From: Gnetum montanum
Taxonomy: Eukaryota > Streptophyta > Gnetopsida > Gnetales > Gnetaceae
DNA: 64,000 nucleotides
Direction: 5' to 3'
Assembly: GCA_015680685.1 (NCBI GenBank)
Contig: MNCI01015527.1
Coordinates: 65,185-129,184, forward strand
This document shows positions 45,450-58,090 of the stretch, piece by piece (the stretch's first letter is position 1; the number at the start of each line of letters is the position of its first letter). The translations under genes and the position numbers were made by a program. A model generated the notes under the pieces. The model saw only the letters and a program-made list of their open reading frames with translations. It ran no database searches and was not told where the DNA came from.

Positions 45450-47480
45450 GCTAGGTGGTGATGGCTCCTGCAGTGACTTCTCATACCTTAATGATGGTTA
45501 TGGATGCTCCATATTTGTCATCTTCACTACTTTCAAATGAAATGCATTAATTAATACTTTCATTTTCTCTTCTATTGCCTTTGAATTATGGATTATTTAA
45601 GCTAGTAAACCTTGATTAGCTATTGTAAGCACCTTCTAGGGAGATGAAAAATGTGGGAGCATCTCATGTGCATTAACAAACTAGATACCAAATTGTTTAT
45701 GTTTAATATCAAATGACTTGATATTATCTTTTACATTTTAGTAGTCTACCATTCTCTTGGCTAGATTTTCAAGGATGGACCTGTAATATTTAAATCTTAT
45801 CTTTAAGACCTCAAGCTCTGTGTTAGCTATTTTTAGCTTCTAGCATACTTTTATGTGGACCTTGTATTCATTCTCATATAATAAATATGAGTCGGTCACT
45901 TACTTTCCCAACTCTATCTTTAGCCAAAAAGTAGTGAGCATTGATAGATTGGTATAGCAAAGGTTGGTGACCTCCATGAGTTCAGTAATTTCTTTCATTT
46001 GTAGCTCATTTATGTAAATCCTAGCTTAATTGTATGCATTCAATCCATCAAAGATAGGCTACCATTCACCATCTTGGAGTTGCTAGAGGGCTTGGTTCAT
46101 CTTTATCTTGGCTAATCAATTTTCTTTCTAGTTGATCTCCTTCTATATGTTTACCAAATTTTTGTAATGATTTTTGACTTTGCCACACTTTAGTATCTTA
46201 TTCCTTTAGGTAGTGATCTTGATTGTTGACTATTGGCTAATAGCATACACATCTTCTATGAAAAGATATTTGTTCTCTACTATCAACCTTTGTACATTTG
46301 CGTTAAATTTTGTCAAGTAATCTTGCTAGTACATAAAGTATTTCTTCATCTATTCCTTTTAATTTTCTACCTTAACTAACTATCTATTCTCATTCACTAA
46401 TTATCTATTCTCTTTGTGCATTGTGATGGGGTTTTAATTTTCTCCATTCAACTTTGCCTCTATCATGGATGCATTCCAAGTAACTTTTTCCTTCTCCATA
46501 TTAACCAGTGATTATTTGGCCTTAAGTTGGTCTAAGACCTCATCCCTTGTAAGGCTTAGTCAATGAAGAGCATGATCAGGTAACCAAGTCCTTACTTATG
46601 CAACCTCAGCTATCAATTAAGTAAGGTAGCTTTCTAATGTTATATTTTGACAATGATCAACATGTTGCTTATCTTGATGAGTGCATACTAGGTATATGAG
46701 ATATATTTTGAGATGTTAAAGACATTTAGAATTAATCGTCCGACATCCACCAATCTTTGCAACAACTCTTCATGATGTGTTACACTCACTCCCCATGATC
46801 TAGCTTTGACAAACATTTGAATGCTTATTGTAGTAGCAAAATTAGGGATTTATATTACAAGAGTATTAAATGCTTAAATGCTTTATCAATGATGTTTGCC
46901 AACACCTTTTTAGCTTTCTTTCTTTTTTAGGAACTATAACTATTATGGCTCCCTCCCCTTTCTCAAGCATCATGAAGAAGGTTATAATATTACATAAAAT
47001 ATTTGGTAATTGCACGATAGGTAGGAATATTATAACCCATTTGGTATCTGGATTGGTTGACACAGTATCTTATTTGTCTTGTGTAGAAAATAAGTTGGAG
47101 AGATCATCTTGCTGCTAGCTAATGGTTCTTGAAACTTCATTAAGATGACTCATAAAAGGGTGATAATCTCTCTCTCCTCCTACAAGTTCTTAGCATGATA
47201 TTTTTGATTGTCTAGTTCTAACTCCAACCTCTAAGGTTTTTGCAATGTCCCTCATTTCTATTGATGAATTTGGAACTTCCTCTTAAAACCTTAGTAGTGG
47301 TTTCTCTGTTATCATCTTTTTCCATGATGTCATAGTGGCCTTTTAGAGTATTTTGTTAGTATAATAGGCAATTATTTCTCTTTAGTAGAGTTTTCTAATT
47401 AAGCATGGAAAGTGGGATATCTTCTTATCTTTCTCATTTTCTATGAAGTGCTTTTCAATCTCTAGGAATATGTAAAGATA
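45450..47480 (-). pseudogene. Accessory ORF of element F, C-terminal portion
   Basis: Minus-strand equivalent of the extra ORF in A and C, strongly decayed. The block complementary to 46020-46120 (CATTCAATCCATCAAAGATAG, GAGGGCTTGGTTCATCTT) matches A at 11660-11730 nearly base for base, and 45950-46010 matches the KELQ..MTKYM region. The copy is cut at 47480 by element G. The match resumes at 52537, where TCTAGGAAT..|..TAGGTTGATAG together parallel the uninterrupted A text at 13098-13130. Confidence 0.65.
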
Positions 47481-48496
47481 AAAAACTTAGAGGAGTGGGA
47501 GGATCAATAAGTTCAAGTCAATAATACCCAATTTTTTCATAGCTAATTTATGTGGTTTTTCAAGTTGGGTGCATCCATACTTGAAGGATGAAATTCTTAC
47601 ATACCTTTGGACTTTGTTCCTTCAAAATGGGATTTCAAGGGTACCAAACCATTTACAAGTCAAGCTCTATAGCTTTCTCTCAGAAATACATCTAACCCCT
47701 CAAGGTTCAAATAATCTACAAGCCTTTACAATCAATGTCTTTCTACAAGAAGAACATCAACCTTGCAAGATAGACAACATCTAGTTTTTTAGGGCTTATA
47801 ACAAGAAAAGAAAATAAAATCAAGGAAGAAATAAACTAAGCATCAAATTCCTTACTTTGATACATATAACAAAAATATAATGAACTATAGATAATTAAGA
47901 TTCTTAAACTTCATAAACATGTATACAATTGTTTATTAATTTTTCTTGAAGAATGCTTGCTTTCCTCTTTGAGATTGACTTTTCTTTTATAGCCTTATTC
48001 TCCTCTATTTGCCCATTGGAATGCTTGCAATAAATAGAAATGGCTAGTTGAGACATCTTTTTCAAGACCTAAAACATCTCACTATTGTTTCTACCTTGCA
48101 AAGGAGATGTCTTATCTTGACATAAGACATCTTGTAGGACACTTCTTCAAGGAAGCCAAGACATTTTGTCTTATGACAAGACATTGTGTCTCTAAGGGAG
48201 AAGTCTCTTGTTTCAAGGAGATGTCTTACTTGAGACCAAATCTTCTTATTTGAGATGTCTTGTGGAAGTGGAAGATGTCTTAACATTCTGTAAGACATCT
48301 TCTTGTAGCTTGGGATGTCTTCTATCCTCATGATCTACTTTTGATTTCTCACATCTTCTCCTTGACTCCATCATTCTAGATTATTCATTGTTTCTCCTTT
48401 GAGGTTCCAACCTAGCTTCAGTAGGCTTGTAATATTTCATGAAACAATTTAATACATTCTTAATTTTCAAGATTTTGATACACCAAAAATTCAACA
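47481..48496 (-). repeat. 3' LTR of copia element G
   Basis: Matches 51560-52536 and, less closely, the D LTRs (complement). On the minus strand it begins TGTTGAATTTTTGG just after the polypurine tract. It is rich in GACATCT/AGATGTCT motifs between 48040 and 48320. Confidence 0.8.
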
Positions 48497-48513
48497 ATCT
48501 TCCCCTTTTTGGT
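48497..48513 (-). other. Polypurine tract of element G
   Basis: Minus strand AAAAAGGGGAAGAT directly before the LTR start TGTTGA, the same string as in element D (20562-20575). Confidence 0.8.
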
Positions 48514-48899
48514 GATTTCCAAAACTTGAACAATGAGTTTAGAATGAAAGGAACATAAGACATATACAATGCTCATAAGGCATATATGCTTAGATAAGAC
48601 AACAAATTTTCTATGATAGTAAGGATGGGAAAGGAAGATCACACATCTATTAGTGATAATCATCAAAACTACCAAATGAAGGATAACTAAATGGATATAA
48701 AATGCTTCTCATAACCATAATAATCAAGCATGCCTCATTAAAATATGTTGATACCATAAATCATGATATCCAAAAAACCATATTCATTTAAAGTTGCATT
48801 CATATATAATCATACTACTTCTACATATATTGATAGTCAAAACACAAAGAATAATCTTCCACTACATATCAAAAAATAGTTGCTAAACATAGAAAACCT

Positions 48900-50340
48900 C
48901 CACTAAAGCTTCTAAAAACTCTCTTTTTGGACATCATCAAAGGAAAGGATCACCAAAAGCCTACTAGTCATTGACCTTTGTATCATCATCATCAAAGTTA
49001 GATGCTACAATATTAGTCTTGTAGGTCTCTTCCCCATCATCTTCACTATTGGTACTGGAGTGAAAGACCTCTTGGATGTTAACATCATCATCATTAAAGG
49101 GTATATTCATAGGAGCACATTCTAGTCTTACTTTACTCAAAAGTGAGTGGGGATTAGAGGATAGTCATGTGATGACACCTAACCTAAGGATAATGGTATG
49201 GCTATGCATTGGTATGTCTTGGGAACTAGCCATTCCTACTTCTCTACAATACCAAAAATACTCTTCACAGCCTATTACTCAAAATACTATGGCTCATCAT
49301 CATGTTAGAGTATTTTGGAGATTTCTAAAAAAGACTCCTCTTACATGAAAGCTTCTTGAGCTAGTTTCCATATGTAATGGATGGGCTCCCGCTAGGTATG
49401 TGCTAGTTCTCCTGCCAACTCCTCAAAATTTGATGCATTTTTAGAGTTATAAACTCTGGATGGTCTAGCCATAGATTGGTGCTAGACTAGCTTATCATCA
49501 CTCTCTATCCAATGATGAGTTGTAACTTTCTCAAACCATGGAGAGCCTGTGGGGAGTGAAGAAATACCTACTAAATCCATCCTCCTATGGAGATGTTTGA
49601 GATTTACTCCTAGCTTACCAATGACCTTGGCAATGAAGTGAAAGGTCTTATTCATGGAAGACTCCATCTGAGCACTCACAAATTTTGACCATATGAGTTT
49701 TGTTGGTGATTGAGTTGAAGGTCTTGTTGAAGTTTACCTATTAATACCTTATGATGATGAAGGAATTTCTTGATCTACATGAGTGATGCTCCTTGTTTTC
49801 ACGTACTATGTAAGGTTTCTCTTCCTTTTAAGAGTAGGAAGATCAGGGTTGGGAACACCTACTTGTTAGATGATAAGACTAATGAGTAATAGGTGCCCAT
49901 AGATATGTCTTGGCAAGTACATTTTTAGTATGTCTTAGCAAAGAGTGTGATCCAAGTTAAGTGATTGTCTTGTTAGTAAATAATACAACACAAATGCTTG
50001 AGGTGGAAGTAAGTAATCATAGCCCCCACATTTTACAATGATGTTATACATTACAATATGGAAGAGTGTGGATGCATCTTGAGATACTTGGTGCCTATGC
50101 ACCCAACCTTCCTACAAAGATACTATAGTTGCATATAAAGCATCATAGAATTCATCATATGTGATTGGTATAACTCCATTGCTAAAAATATCATTTATAG
50201 AATGAATAACCACATGATGCACATCTGCGTTGGATATCCAAGAAGGCTATAAATAATTTTTGAAGAGACCTAAACTATTATCCTTCCCACCATTAAAATA
50301 AAGGCTCACATTGATGCATTTGTAATAAAAAAATATTATT
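48900..50340 (-). pseudogene. Accessory reading frame of copia element G (occupies the pol position)
   Basis: Broken minus-strand frame between gag and the 3' LTR. Readable parts in order: SNADVHHVVIHSINDIFSNG, ITYDEFYDALYATIVSL, EGWVHRHQVSQDASTLFHIV, VKCGGYDYLLPPQAFVLYYL, RQSLNLDHTLC and VGVPNPDLPTLKRKR (about 50250-49810). The open stretch 49679-49482 follows (MNKTFHFIAKVIGKLGVNLK). The spacing of an aliphatic 'VLYYLLTxxSLNLD' helix before a '..VGVP' end recalls the plant-transposon-protein pattern of the accessory ORFs in A and C, but the similarity is weak. No polymerase, integrase or protease motif was seen. The function is unknown. Confidence 0.5.
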
Positions 50341-50559
50341 GAAAAATTCTATAGTGAGAATTTTCAGAATTCATGCAAACATAATGATGAAAGAGATCCA
50401 ACCCATGGTTTCAAAGTATGAAAATAACTCACTTTAACACTTTTGGCTAAAGCTTAAGTTCCTTTCAAGATTGATGGAGAAATTGATAAGAGTACATTAA
50501 AGGATCATCTATTTTCTCTTCATTGAATTCATCATCCCAACTAGTGTAGAATTTTTTTT

Positions 50560-51500
50560 TCTTCCTTTTACTTGAATGGGATCCTTCTTTTGCAACCTAT
50601 TTGCACTAGGATATTTGAAGACCACATGGCCTCTTCCATCACATATGAAAAATTCTATAGAAGAAGGATCAAAATTTCAACTTTTAAGTTGCTTACCTTT
50701 TTCTTTACCTTTAGCTCTAGTTTGGTTAAAGTTCTTCACTTAATGTGCAAGAATCCTCTTTACTCTTCTTCTTAGAAGAGCTAGTTCATCATCATTATTT
50801 TCTTCACATTCTGAAATCTCCTTCTCTTTTGAGAATTTTTTAAGTATGATAGGCTTTTCCTTGATAGTACCTTCCCTTATGGGATTCATCTCATATGCTC
50901 TAACTACACCTTGTAATTCTTCAAATTTAAGTACAAATAAATATCTAATTTCTTCCATGGTAGTAATTTTGGATCTAAATTTAGATTGTAAGGTTTTAAT
51001 CATCTTAATAATAACGTCACTTTTGAGTAAGCTTTTCCTTATTTCTCTAATAGCTACCACTATGTCATTGGCCCTAGAAAAATAATTGTTGATTCTTTCT
51101 CCTTCCTTCATTTTTATTTTTTCATATTTTCTTTGCAAAAATAGATGTTTAGATTATTTAACTGCTAAGGTTCCCTCATAAGTAGCTTCCAAAACATCCC
51201 AAATTTGTTTGGCATTTTTGCATCTAGCTACTCTATTAAATTTTGGTTCACTAAGAGCATAATAAAGATAATTTTTATCATTTAAATCAAACATAATTTT
51301 TTTTATCTTCATTAGACCACTTACCTCTTGTTATTTTAGTGCCTATTATGTTGTTGATGGGTTTAGTGTATCCTTCTAGGATGAATTGTAATACTTTAAA
51401 TTTCATGGATTTAAAGATTCCTTGCAACTTTACCTTCTAGTATGAGAATTTGATCACATTGAACATTTGTGAACTACTATAAGATGATCCTTCTATAGTT
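50560..51500 (-). pseudogene. Copia gag of element G (UBN2-type capsid)
   Basis: Starts near IEGSSYSSSQMFN, the counterpart of MEGGSYVKSSMFNG in D. The capsid part reads YLYYALSEPKFNRVARCKNA, KQIWDVLEATYEGT, then in the open frame 51138-50740 LQSKFRSKITTMEEI, LKFEELQGVVRAYEM, typical of the gag of plant copia elements (UBN2 / Retrotran_gag_2 families). A decayed zinc knuckle follows near 50590-50650 (FFICDGRGHVVFKYP, where D has CLICGGRGHMAFECL), then TSWDDE as in D. Stops and a frameshift are present upstream of 51138. Confidence 0.8.
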
Positions 51501-51533
51501 TATTCTTAATTTTTTACACTTGCACTAGGAGTA

Positions 51534-51552
51534 CCAATGCTTTTATACCAAT
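51534..51552 (-). other. Primer-binding site of element G
   Basis: Minus strand ATTGGTATAAAAGCATTGG, the counterpart of TTGGTATCAGAGCTTGG, followed as in D by TACTCCTAG. Confidence 0.75.
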
Positions 51553-51559
51553 TAAAGAT

Positions 51560-52536
51560 TGAGAAATTAGAGGTGGATGAATAAGTTCAAGTCAAATATA
51601 ACCAATTTTTGCATAGTTGATTTATGTGGTTCCTCAACTTGGATACATTTACACTCAAAGGGTAGAATCTTTCTACATATCCTAACTTTGTTCCTTCAAA
51701 ATGTGATTTCAAGGACATCACAATCTTTACAAGTCAAGCTCTATAGATCTGCAAGTAATGTTTTCTCTTAGAAACACATCTAACCCCTCAAGGTTCTAAT
51801 AAGTTGTAAGCCATTACAATCATTGTCTTCCTATAAGAAGCACATCAACCCCATAGGTTAGATAACATGTAGTCCCATAGGACTTACAACAAGAAAATAA
51901 AAGGAGATCAAGAAAGAAATAAACTAAACTTCAAATTTCTTACTTTAAGTTATAGAGCAAAAATATAAGTGATAGAGAATTAAGGTTTTTAAACTTTAAA
52001 AAAATATATATATTTGCTTGCTAAATTTTCTTAATGAAGGCCTGATTTTTTCTTTGAGATTAAATTTTATTTTATAGCCTTGTTCTCCTCCATTTACTTA
52101 TTGGAATTCTTGTAATTCCTAGAAATAATTAGTTGATATGTCTCACTAATTTTCTTACCTTGTAGGGGAGACGTTTCCTAAAACAAGATGTCTTGAAGAA
52201 TATTTCTTCAAGGAATCCAAGATGTCTCGTCTCTAAGGGAGACATCTATTATTTCTGGGAGACATCTTACCTAAGAACAAACCCTCTTACTTGAGATATA
52301 TTGTGGAAGTGGGAGATGTCATGATAGTCTATATTATGTATTCTCTTGGCTTGGGATGTCTCCTATTCTCATGATCTTCTTTTAATTCATCACATCTTTT
52401 CCTGGACTCCATTGTTCCAGATTGTCCATTTTTCTTCTTTGATATTCTATCTTAGATTTATTAAGATTGCAAGATCTCATGAGATAATTTGATACATTTT
52501 CCATTTTCAAGGTTTTGACACATGAAAAATTCAACA
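51560..52536 (-). repeat. 5' LTR of copia element G
   Basis: Matches 47481-48496. On the plus strand it starts TGAGAAAT (decayed TGTTGAAC) and ends AAATTCAACA. AGACATCT-type motifs run from about 52160 to 52330. Confidence 0.8.
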
Positions 52537-53300
52537 AGATGAACTAGGGTAGGTTGATAGAAAATTGACTACTAAGCACTACTTATGTCCTAGTTGAGAA
52601 AGGTGTGATTTGGCTAGGTTGTAGCATTAGATTGAGATGATATGACATTATCTTGAAGTGTATTATGTATACATATGGGAGTTAATTATACTCCTTCTTA
52701 TCTACTTTATATTACTAAAACATTCACTCCTTGATTTTTTTATCATATTAGGTAAATACCTCTATAGCCTATGTGTTAATGTTAAGAAGCCCTAATACAT
52801 TAACAATGGCCTCCATAAAGTAGAAGATGGTAATATCCTTAATCTTTATTATGGCATCTCTTTGGTGACTATTCCAAAATAGATATATTTATCCTATGTA
52901 GCATTCTATATTTTTTGATATGATAAATCATAGTGATGATGCTTGTAGTCGAGCGTAAACCTCATGAGGAATGAATTTCATGAAGAGCCTAAAGCTTGGT
53001 TCTTGTAGAAAAAAGCTCTATATTTCTTTCTTTCAGATCCTTTCTAAGTAGGTCTTAGTTAATGTCACTTTTAGGCTAGACCTAGGTCCAGGTGCTTCCT
53101 CTTTCTTTAATTATCCTACCTTCATGATGTAAATCTACCTTATAGATTTCACTTTAGGCTTTTCTCTTATGGATCTAGCTACATGTGTAGCTTTTGATTT
53201 TAGTTTTGGTTATCATTACCCTTGTTTGCATCCTATTGTTAGTATTTTCTTTCTTCTTTGTGATGGAAAATTTCCAATTGAGTCTCTCTTCGATGTCATT
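52537..53300 (-). pseudogene. Accessory ORF of element F, N-terminal portion
   Basis: Resumes the accessory ORF after element G. The text near 53145-53180 (TTAGGCTTTTCTCTTATGGA) mirrors the complement of the start of the C accessory ORF (ACCCCTAAGGGAAAAGGCC). It is heavily mutated and no long open stretch remains. Confidence 0.55.
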
Positions 53301-55700
53301 TTATAATCACATGAATGAATAGTCATTAGTTCTTATCCAATATTTGTAAGTGTTGTTAACCTTAATCACCTTGCAGTTATCTTAAATTTGAAAAAGTTTC
53401 ACTCTAACATTCCTAAGTTATTATGGTCTATCATCTTGGAGGTGCTAAGGTAGCTAACTATTCTAAATTTTTATTTTATTTGATCATTACTAATGTTAAT
53501 TACCTTAGTTGTGCAAAATTTAGGATTTCTTAAGAGTTTTAAACTATAGGTATGTTTTTTCCATAATGTAGAGTTTGAGTCCAGAAACTTGTAGATTTTT
53601 GAATAGATTAATTTGGATATTCAATTTGCAAGATATTAGTCTTAGAAGGATTGGGCTCTCTAAAATGGCAAAAATCTCCCTTGAAAAATGTAAGGAAATT
53701 GACTAAGTATCTTTGGTATATATAGTATTTTTTTCCTTGTGTTGAGGATGATGCATTGACAAGACTTCATCAAGGTATTGCTCTACATCAACACAACAAC
53801 ACCGATGAGGCTATTTTTGTGAATTTTATTTTTATTTTATTTTTTATTTTCAATAATTTTTTGGGAAATCTTGAGGTCAAATGAAAGATGGAAGAAGGAT
53901 CAATAAGCATAAAGATTATGAGGACAATGTGGATAAGTTTGTATTAGGGATTTGACATATTTGTAAGGCATGTATCATGAAAATTGAGGTTGTTGAAGTG
54001 TTATTGCATAAAATGAAGAGAAAATTAGTAAATGGTAATTTAAAATAATCAATTGAGATAGACGTGAATGGCATGGATATGTGAAGATGGTTCATAAGTT
54101 GGATGCCCAAGAGTTATATAAGTGGATCCTTCCTAAAGTAGGCTTGTACTTGAAATGTCCTAGTAACCATCTTACATGATGTTCATGAGCACATTGGAGA
54201 TTAAATGTTGATCAAGACTATGTTGTACACCCACATAATTGTTAATATCAAAATATTACACTATACTAAACAAAATTATTAGATACATAATCATATGCAA
54301 CAGTAAGATGAAAATAGAGTGAGAAGGGATTGCAAAGATTGAGATGTGAGATATCTTACCATGTTCACAATAGGTTTTTATATCAATTGTGGTTAAAATG
54401 ATCATTATAACTATCTATCCAAGTTTCAAACCAATTTTATAACTTTTCCAATGACATTACATTATCTCATCATGGACATATGACCATGAGATCAATCACA
54501 ACCACAAGAAAATTCCATCACTCTATAAAGAAAACAAGAAAGTAGATAATTAATTAATTAATTAATTAGAACATTTAGTTTGAGGACTCATGGACATATG
54601 TCTTTCTAGCCCCATAGCTAATTCTAATCCCATCAATGATGCACCTTCAAGCATAGGTAACATATCTTTCTAATCATATGATAAAATTATTCTAAGAATC
54701 CTTGAGATTCTTGGAAGCATCCTACCTTTAGGCATGCGTAACATGTCTTTCCAATGGTATCTTGAGAATTTGTTTCATATGTTAATTAATTAATTAATCA
54801 TTGTGTTACCCTTACTATATAACTACCTTTAAGCATTAGTGACATGTCTTTCTAGTGACATAGTAAGATACTAAATTTCATTAAAAAACATGCTTCCACT
54901 ATAATTAAAATACAAGTAATGGAATAATCACATGGAGTAGTGGGATGCATGAAGGAAGGCCAAAGAATTAACAAATTTTTCTTGATGTCACACCATTTTC
55001 CTATCCCTTTTGATCCTTCCCCATTTCTTCAAGGTATAATTATCATGGATTAATTTTGGTTTCATGTTATAATAACCTAATTACTTCCATGATAAGGACC
55101 TCTTATTTATAGAATCTAGAGGAACGAATGATATGGTTTCACTACTTTACACATTTATTTCTCAATATGTTGATATGATAATACATAGTTCAAACAACAA
55201 AGTTGGTCTTTGTAGAAAAGAGATAATTTTTATTAAAAATTTATAAAATGATTTAAAGAGAAGATAAAACATAAAATGATCCCAAGAATTAAAAAATTTA
55301 TTAAATAAAAAATGTAAAAGAATGTAGTAAAATAAAAAAGTAAAAAAATGGTCCTCATAAGTATTAATTAGAATGGATATCTCCTCCATGATTAAGAAGA
55401 AAAGTTAAGAAATGAAAAATAGAATGGACCTTGAAAGTTGTGGAGGTCTCTTTGAAATGTATGGATACTTAAGATTCCTTAAATGGTTTAACTTGTTACA
55501 TGTTGACTAATATGAGTTTTTATAGGGAGTTTGGATGGTATATTTACATGATGCCAAATTTGAAGGTACAATGTATGATGTAATGTTGTTTATATAGTGT
55601 TTTAAATTTGATATGTTAAGATATATGAGTGGGATTCTAGTAAAGACCTTTATCTCCTAGTTATGATTCTATTTGTTTAATTCTAGTATCATGCCATTAT
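53301..55700 (-). other. Spacer of element F with degenerate direct repeats
   Basis: AT-rich spacer without recognisable genes. A block of the type CTTCAAGCAT..GTAACAT.TCTTTCTA recurs near 54646, 54724 and 54828, and its ..TCTTTCTAGCCCCATAG half also occurs at 54600. The C spacer has one such block (complement, 38410-38450). Runs of (TTAA/ATTA) lie at 54548-54570 and 54782-54800. Confidence 0.55.
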
Positions 55701-57150
55701 TTGGTGTAGGACTTGTATACTTCATTCAATCTAAGTGATACTCTTTTATTTTTATCTACCATGTTGAGATTCATGAGTTTTTTTTTATGATAGGTTAATG
55801 TCCAGGCTAAGCTCATAAGCTATGTTGAATGCACATAGATCAGTTTAGATAGGGAGTTTTGATATCTTACTGTATACTAACTCATAAGGAAATTAGACAA
55901 TAGGGAATTTTTAGGTGGAGTGGTAGGTTCATAATGCATCATTGTGGTTCATGCTCTGATATCTCTTTTATCTATTGATTGTTCTAGTAAGGATTCATGT
56001 GATCTCCTTATTACTTACTTCATCTTGATTATTAGCTTGGGAATGGTAAGGTATAGTGAGTTTGGGTTTTGTCCTCAAGGATTTCATAAGATTTTTAATT
56101 TAAGCACTTGTAAAGTATGTACTATTATCATAAATAAGTACCCTTCACACATCAAACCTATTTATCAACTATTACTAAAAAAATCTAGCCACTGTTATTG
56201 TGGTACAATTTATTACTAATGTGGCATTTACCCACTCTATGCAATAGTCTACAATAATGATAATGTAGGATTTCTTGTTGGAAATAAGAATGATGGGAAC
56301 CATGAAATTTATTTCTCATAAGTCAAATGACTCTAATGATTAGATACATTTTTAAGGATTCTCATGTCTTACAGCCATTCCCCCATCACATTAGAATCTT
56401 TCGCAAGAGTTTGTGAATAAATGGACATCCTTAAGGATTGTTGGCTAGAAGTATCCTATCATGAGGATTTTTATAATTATTCTTCTCCTTACATAGTGGC
56501 CTCCATAAGGCCCCACATGAGTATCTTGGATAATTCTAAACTAATTTTCCTCTAGAACACACCATAGCATTAGGTCATTTGTTCCAATTTTTGTAAAGGT
56601 TACCCTCTATATCCATGTAGTATTTGATCTAGTATTAGAATTATTATTTTTGTGCTAGTCCCATTCATTAGGGACTTTCTACTTGAGAAAATAGATGAGA
56701 TAATTATCATACCATGTCTTAACTCATTATATCTCACCATTGTTCCTTCTATAAATAATAGTTCATTGGGAAATTTGTTAGATAGTAGCTCTTTATTAGC
56801 CTTATTATGCATTGTAATTAAGATAAGTGATTAGCTAAAACATTCTTGGTTCTCATTTTTCAATCATTGTAATGTCAAATTAATATAAAATCACTAGCCA
56901 TCATATGAATACAATGACTAATTTCTATCTTATTCATGAAAAATTGTATCGCATTGAGGTTAGTATGTATAAAAACTGTGCATCTAAGCACATAGTTCCT
57001 AAATTTCTCTAAGGTACACATCATGGGGATTAGTTCCTTTTTATGATGTAGTTAAATTACATAATTATGATACTCTTCCTTGTGTAATGAATATAATATA
57101 AAAATTTTTGATCTTCCAAGTATATAAGCATAACTTCCAAGGAAAACTTG
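55700..57150 (-). pseudogene. Integrase and RNase H/linker remnant of element F
   Basis: On the minus strand, 55790-55910 matches the end of the C integrase region (..TATGAGTTAGT.TA.. and ..AGCTTA.GCTAGACATTAA..). The open stretch 56812-56600 contains FPNELLFIEGTMVRYNELRH, resembling the RNase H-integrase linker of Tat/Athila elements. RNase H text lies to its right and is heavily eroded. Catalytic residues cannot be followed with confidence. Confidence 0.6.
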
Positions 57151-58090
57151 AATGTATTGGTCATGATATGGAATGACTTTAACCAATTAGTAGCTTGTAG
57201 AATTAGAGTTTTCATAAGATTTTGTTTTAAAAGATCAAATGAATAATCACATTCCTTAGTTCATTAAAATTTTATATCTTTTCTATTATCTCTACTAGTG
57301 GTTTAGCAAATTTTGAAATATTTCTAATGAATCTTCTATAGTAACTTGTATATCTAAGAAAAGATCTAACATCCTATACTATCTTTGATTTCTATATTAT
57401 TCCTTTGATTACTTATATGTTTTTGAGTTCTACATCTATTTCTTGTTACAATATATGATCTCCAAGAAGAATGCCCTCCTATATCATCAAATGGATTTTC
57501 TACTAGTTGAGCTTAAGATTGATTTCTATGCACCACTTTAATACCTATTCCAGGTAGTGTAGTTACTACTAAAAATCAAAATCATAGGTCGAAAAGTCAT
57601 CCATGAAGACTTCCACATCATTAACAATCTATTATTGGAATATATTAAGGAAAAGATACTAAAATGTTGTAGGAGTATTCCAATGGCCAAATCTCATAGA
57701 TTAAATTTTCATAGGGACTTGTGCATATAGTTTTGGCCTAATTCTTCATGTCTATCGAAATTTCATTATAGTTAGTATATCCATCCAGGAAGTTATAATA
57801 CTTATGACCTAAAATATTGTTCAATACATAGTCTAAAAATAGTAACAAAAATGTTCCTTAAAGATTACCATTTTCAATATCCTAAAATCAATATAGATGC
57901 TCTAGTTTCTACATTTCTATAATAGAATAATGAGTGGGCTTGCACAATCACTATTTTCTACAAGGTAGATGAATCTAGCTTTTAGGAGCTTCTCCACCTT
58001 GTTTTTGATACCTTGCTTTAGTTTTGGATTTAGTCTTTTCTATGGATATCTTTTAGATTTTATGATTGAATTAGTGTAGATTCCATGCTA
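57150..58090 (-). pseudogene. Reverse transcriptase of element F (broken)
   Basis: Homologous to the RT of A in the same orientation: 57650-57730 matches A at 15440-15520 (..AAAAGAT..TAAAATGTTGTAGG.. and ..TTTTCATAGGGACTTG..), and 57930-58040 matches the fingers region (..AATGAGTGGGCT.., ..GTAGATGAATC..). The YVDD-equivalent region falls near 57590-57620 (complement of TCATCCATGAAGAC). Many changes. Confidence 0.65.

Larger units (their letters stand above)
47481..52536 (-). mobile_element. Ty1/copia-type element G, non-autonomous, same family as D
   Basis: Minus-strand element with LTRs 47481-48496 and 51560-52536, a polypurine tract identical to that of D next to the left LTR, and an initiator-Met-type primer-binding site next to the right LTR. 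Flanking bases AGATA (47476-47480) and AGATG (52537-52541) fit a 5-bp target duplication with one difference. The internal 3 kb encode a gag with capsid and knuckle regions and, further downstream, an accessory reading frame. No integrase, RT or RNase H is recognised. It sits inside the accessory ORF of F. Confidence 0.82.

Noticed and set aside
55162-55389. Hydrophobic minus frame of 75 residues in the F spacer
   Set aside because: AT-rich low-complexity sequence; no similarity in the other spacers.
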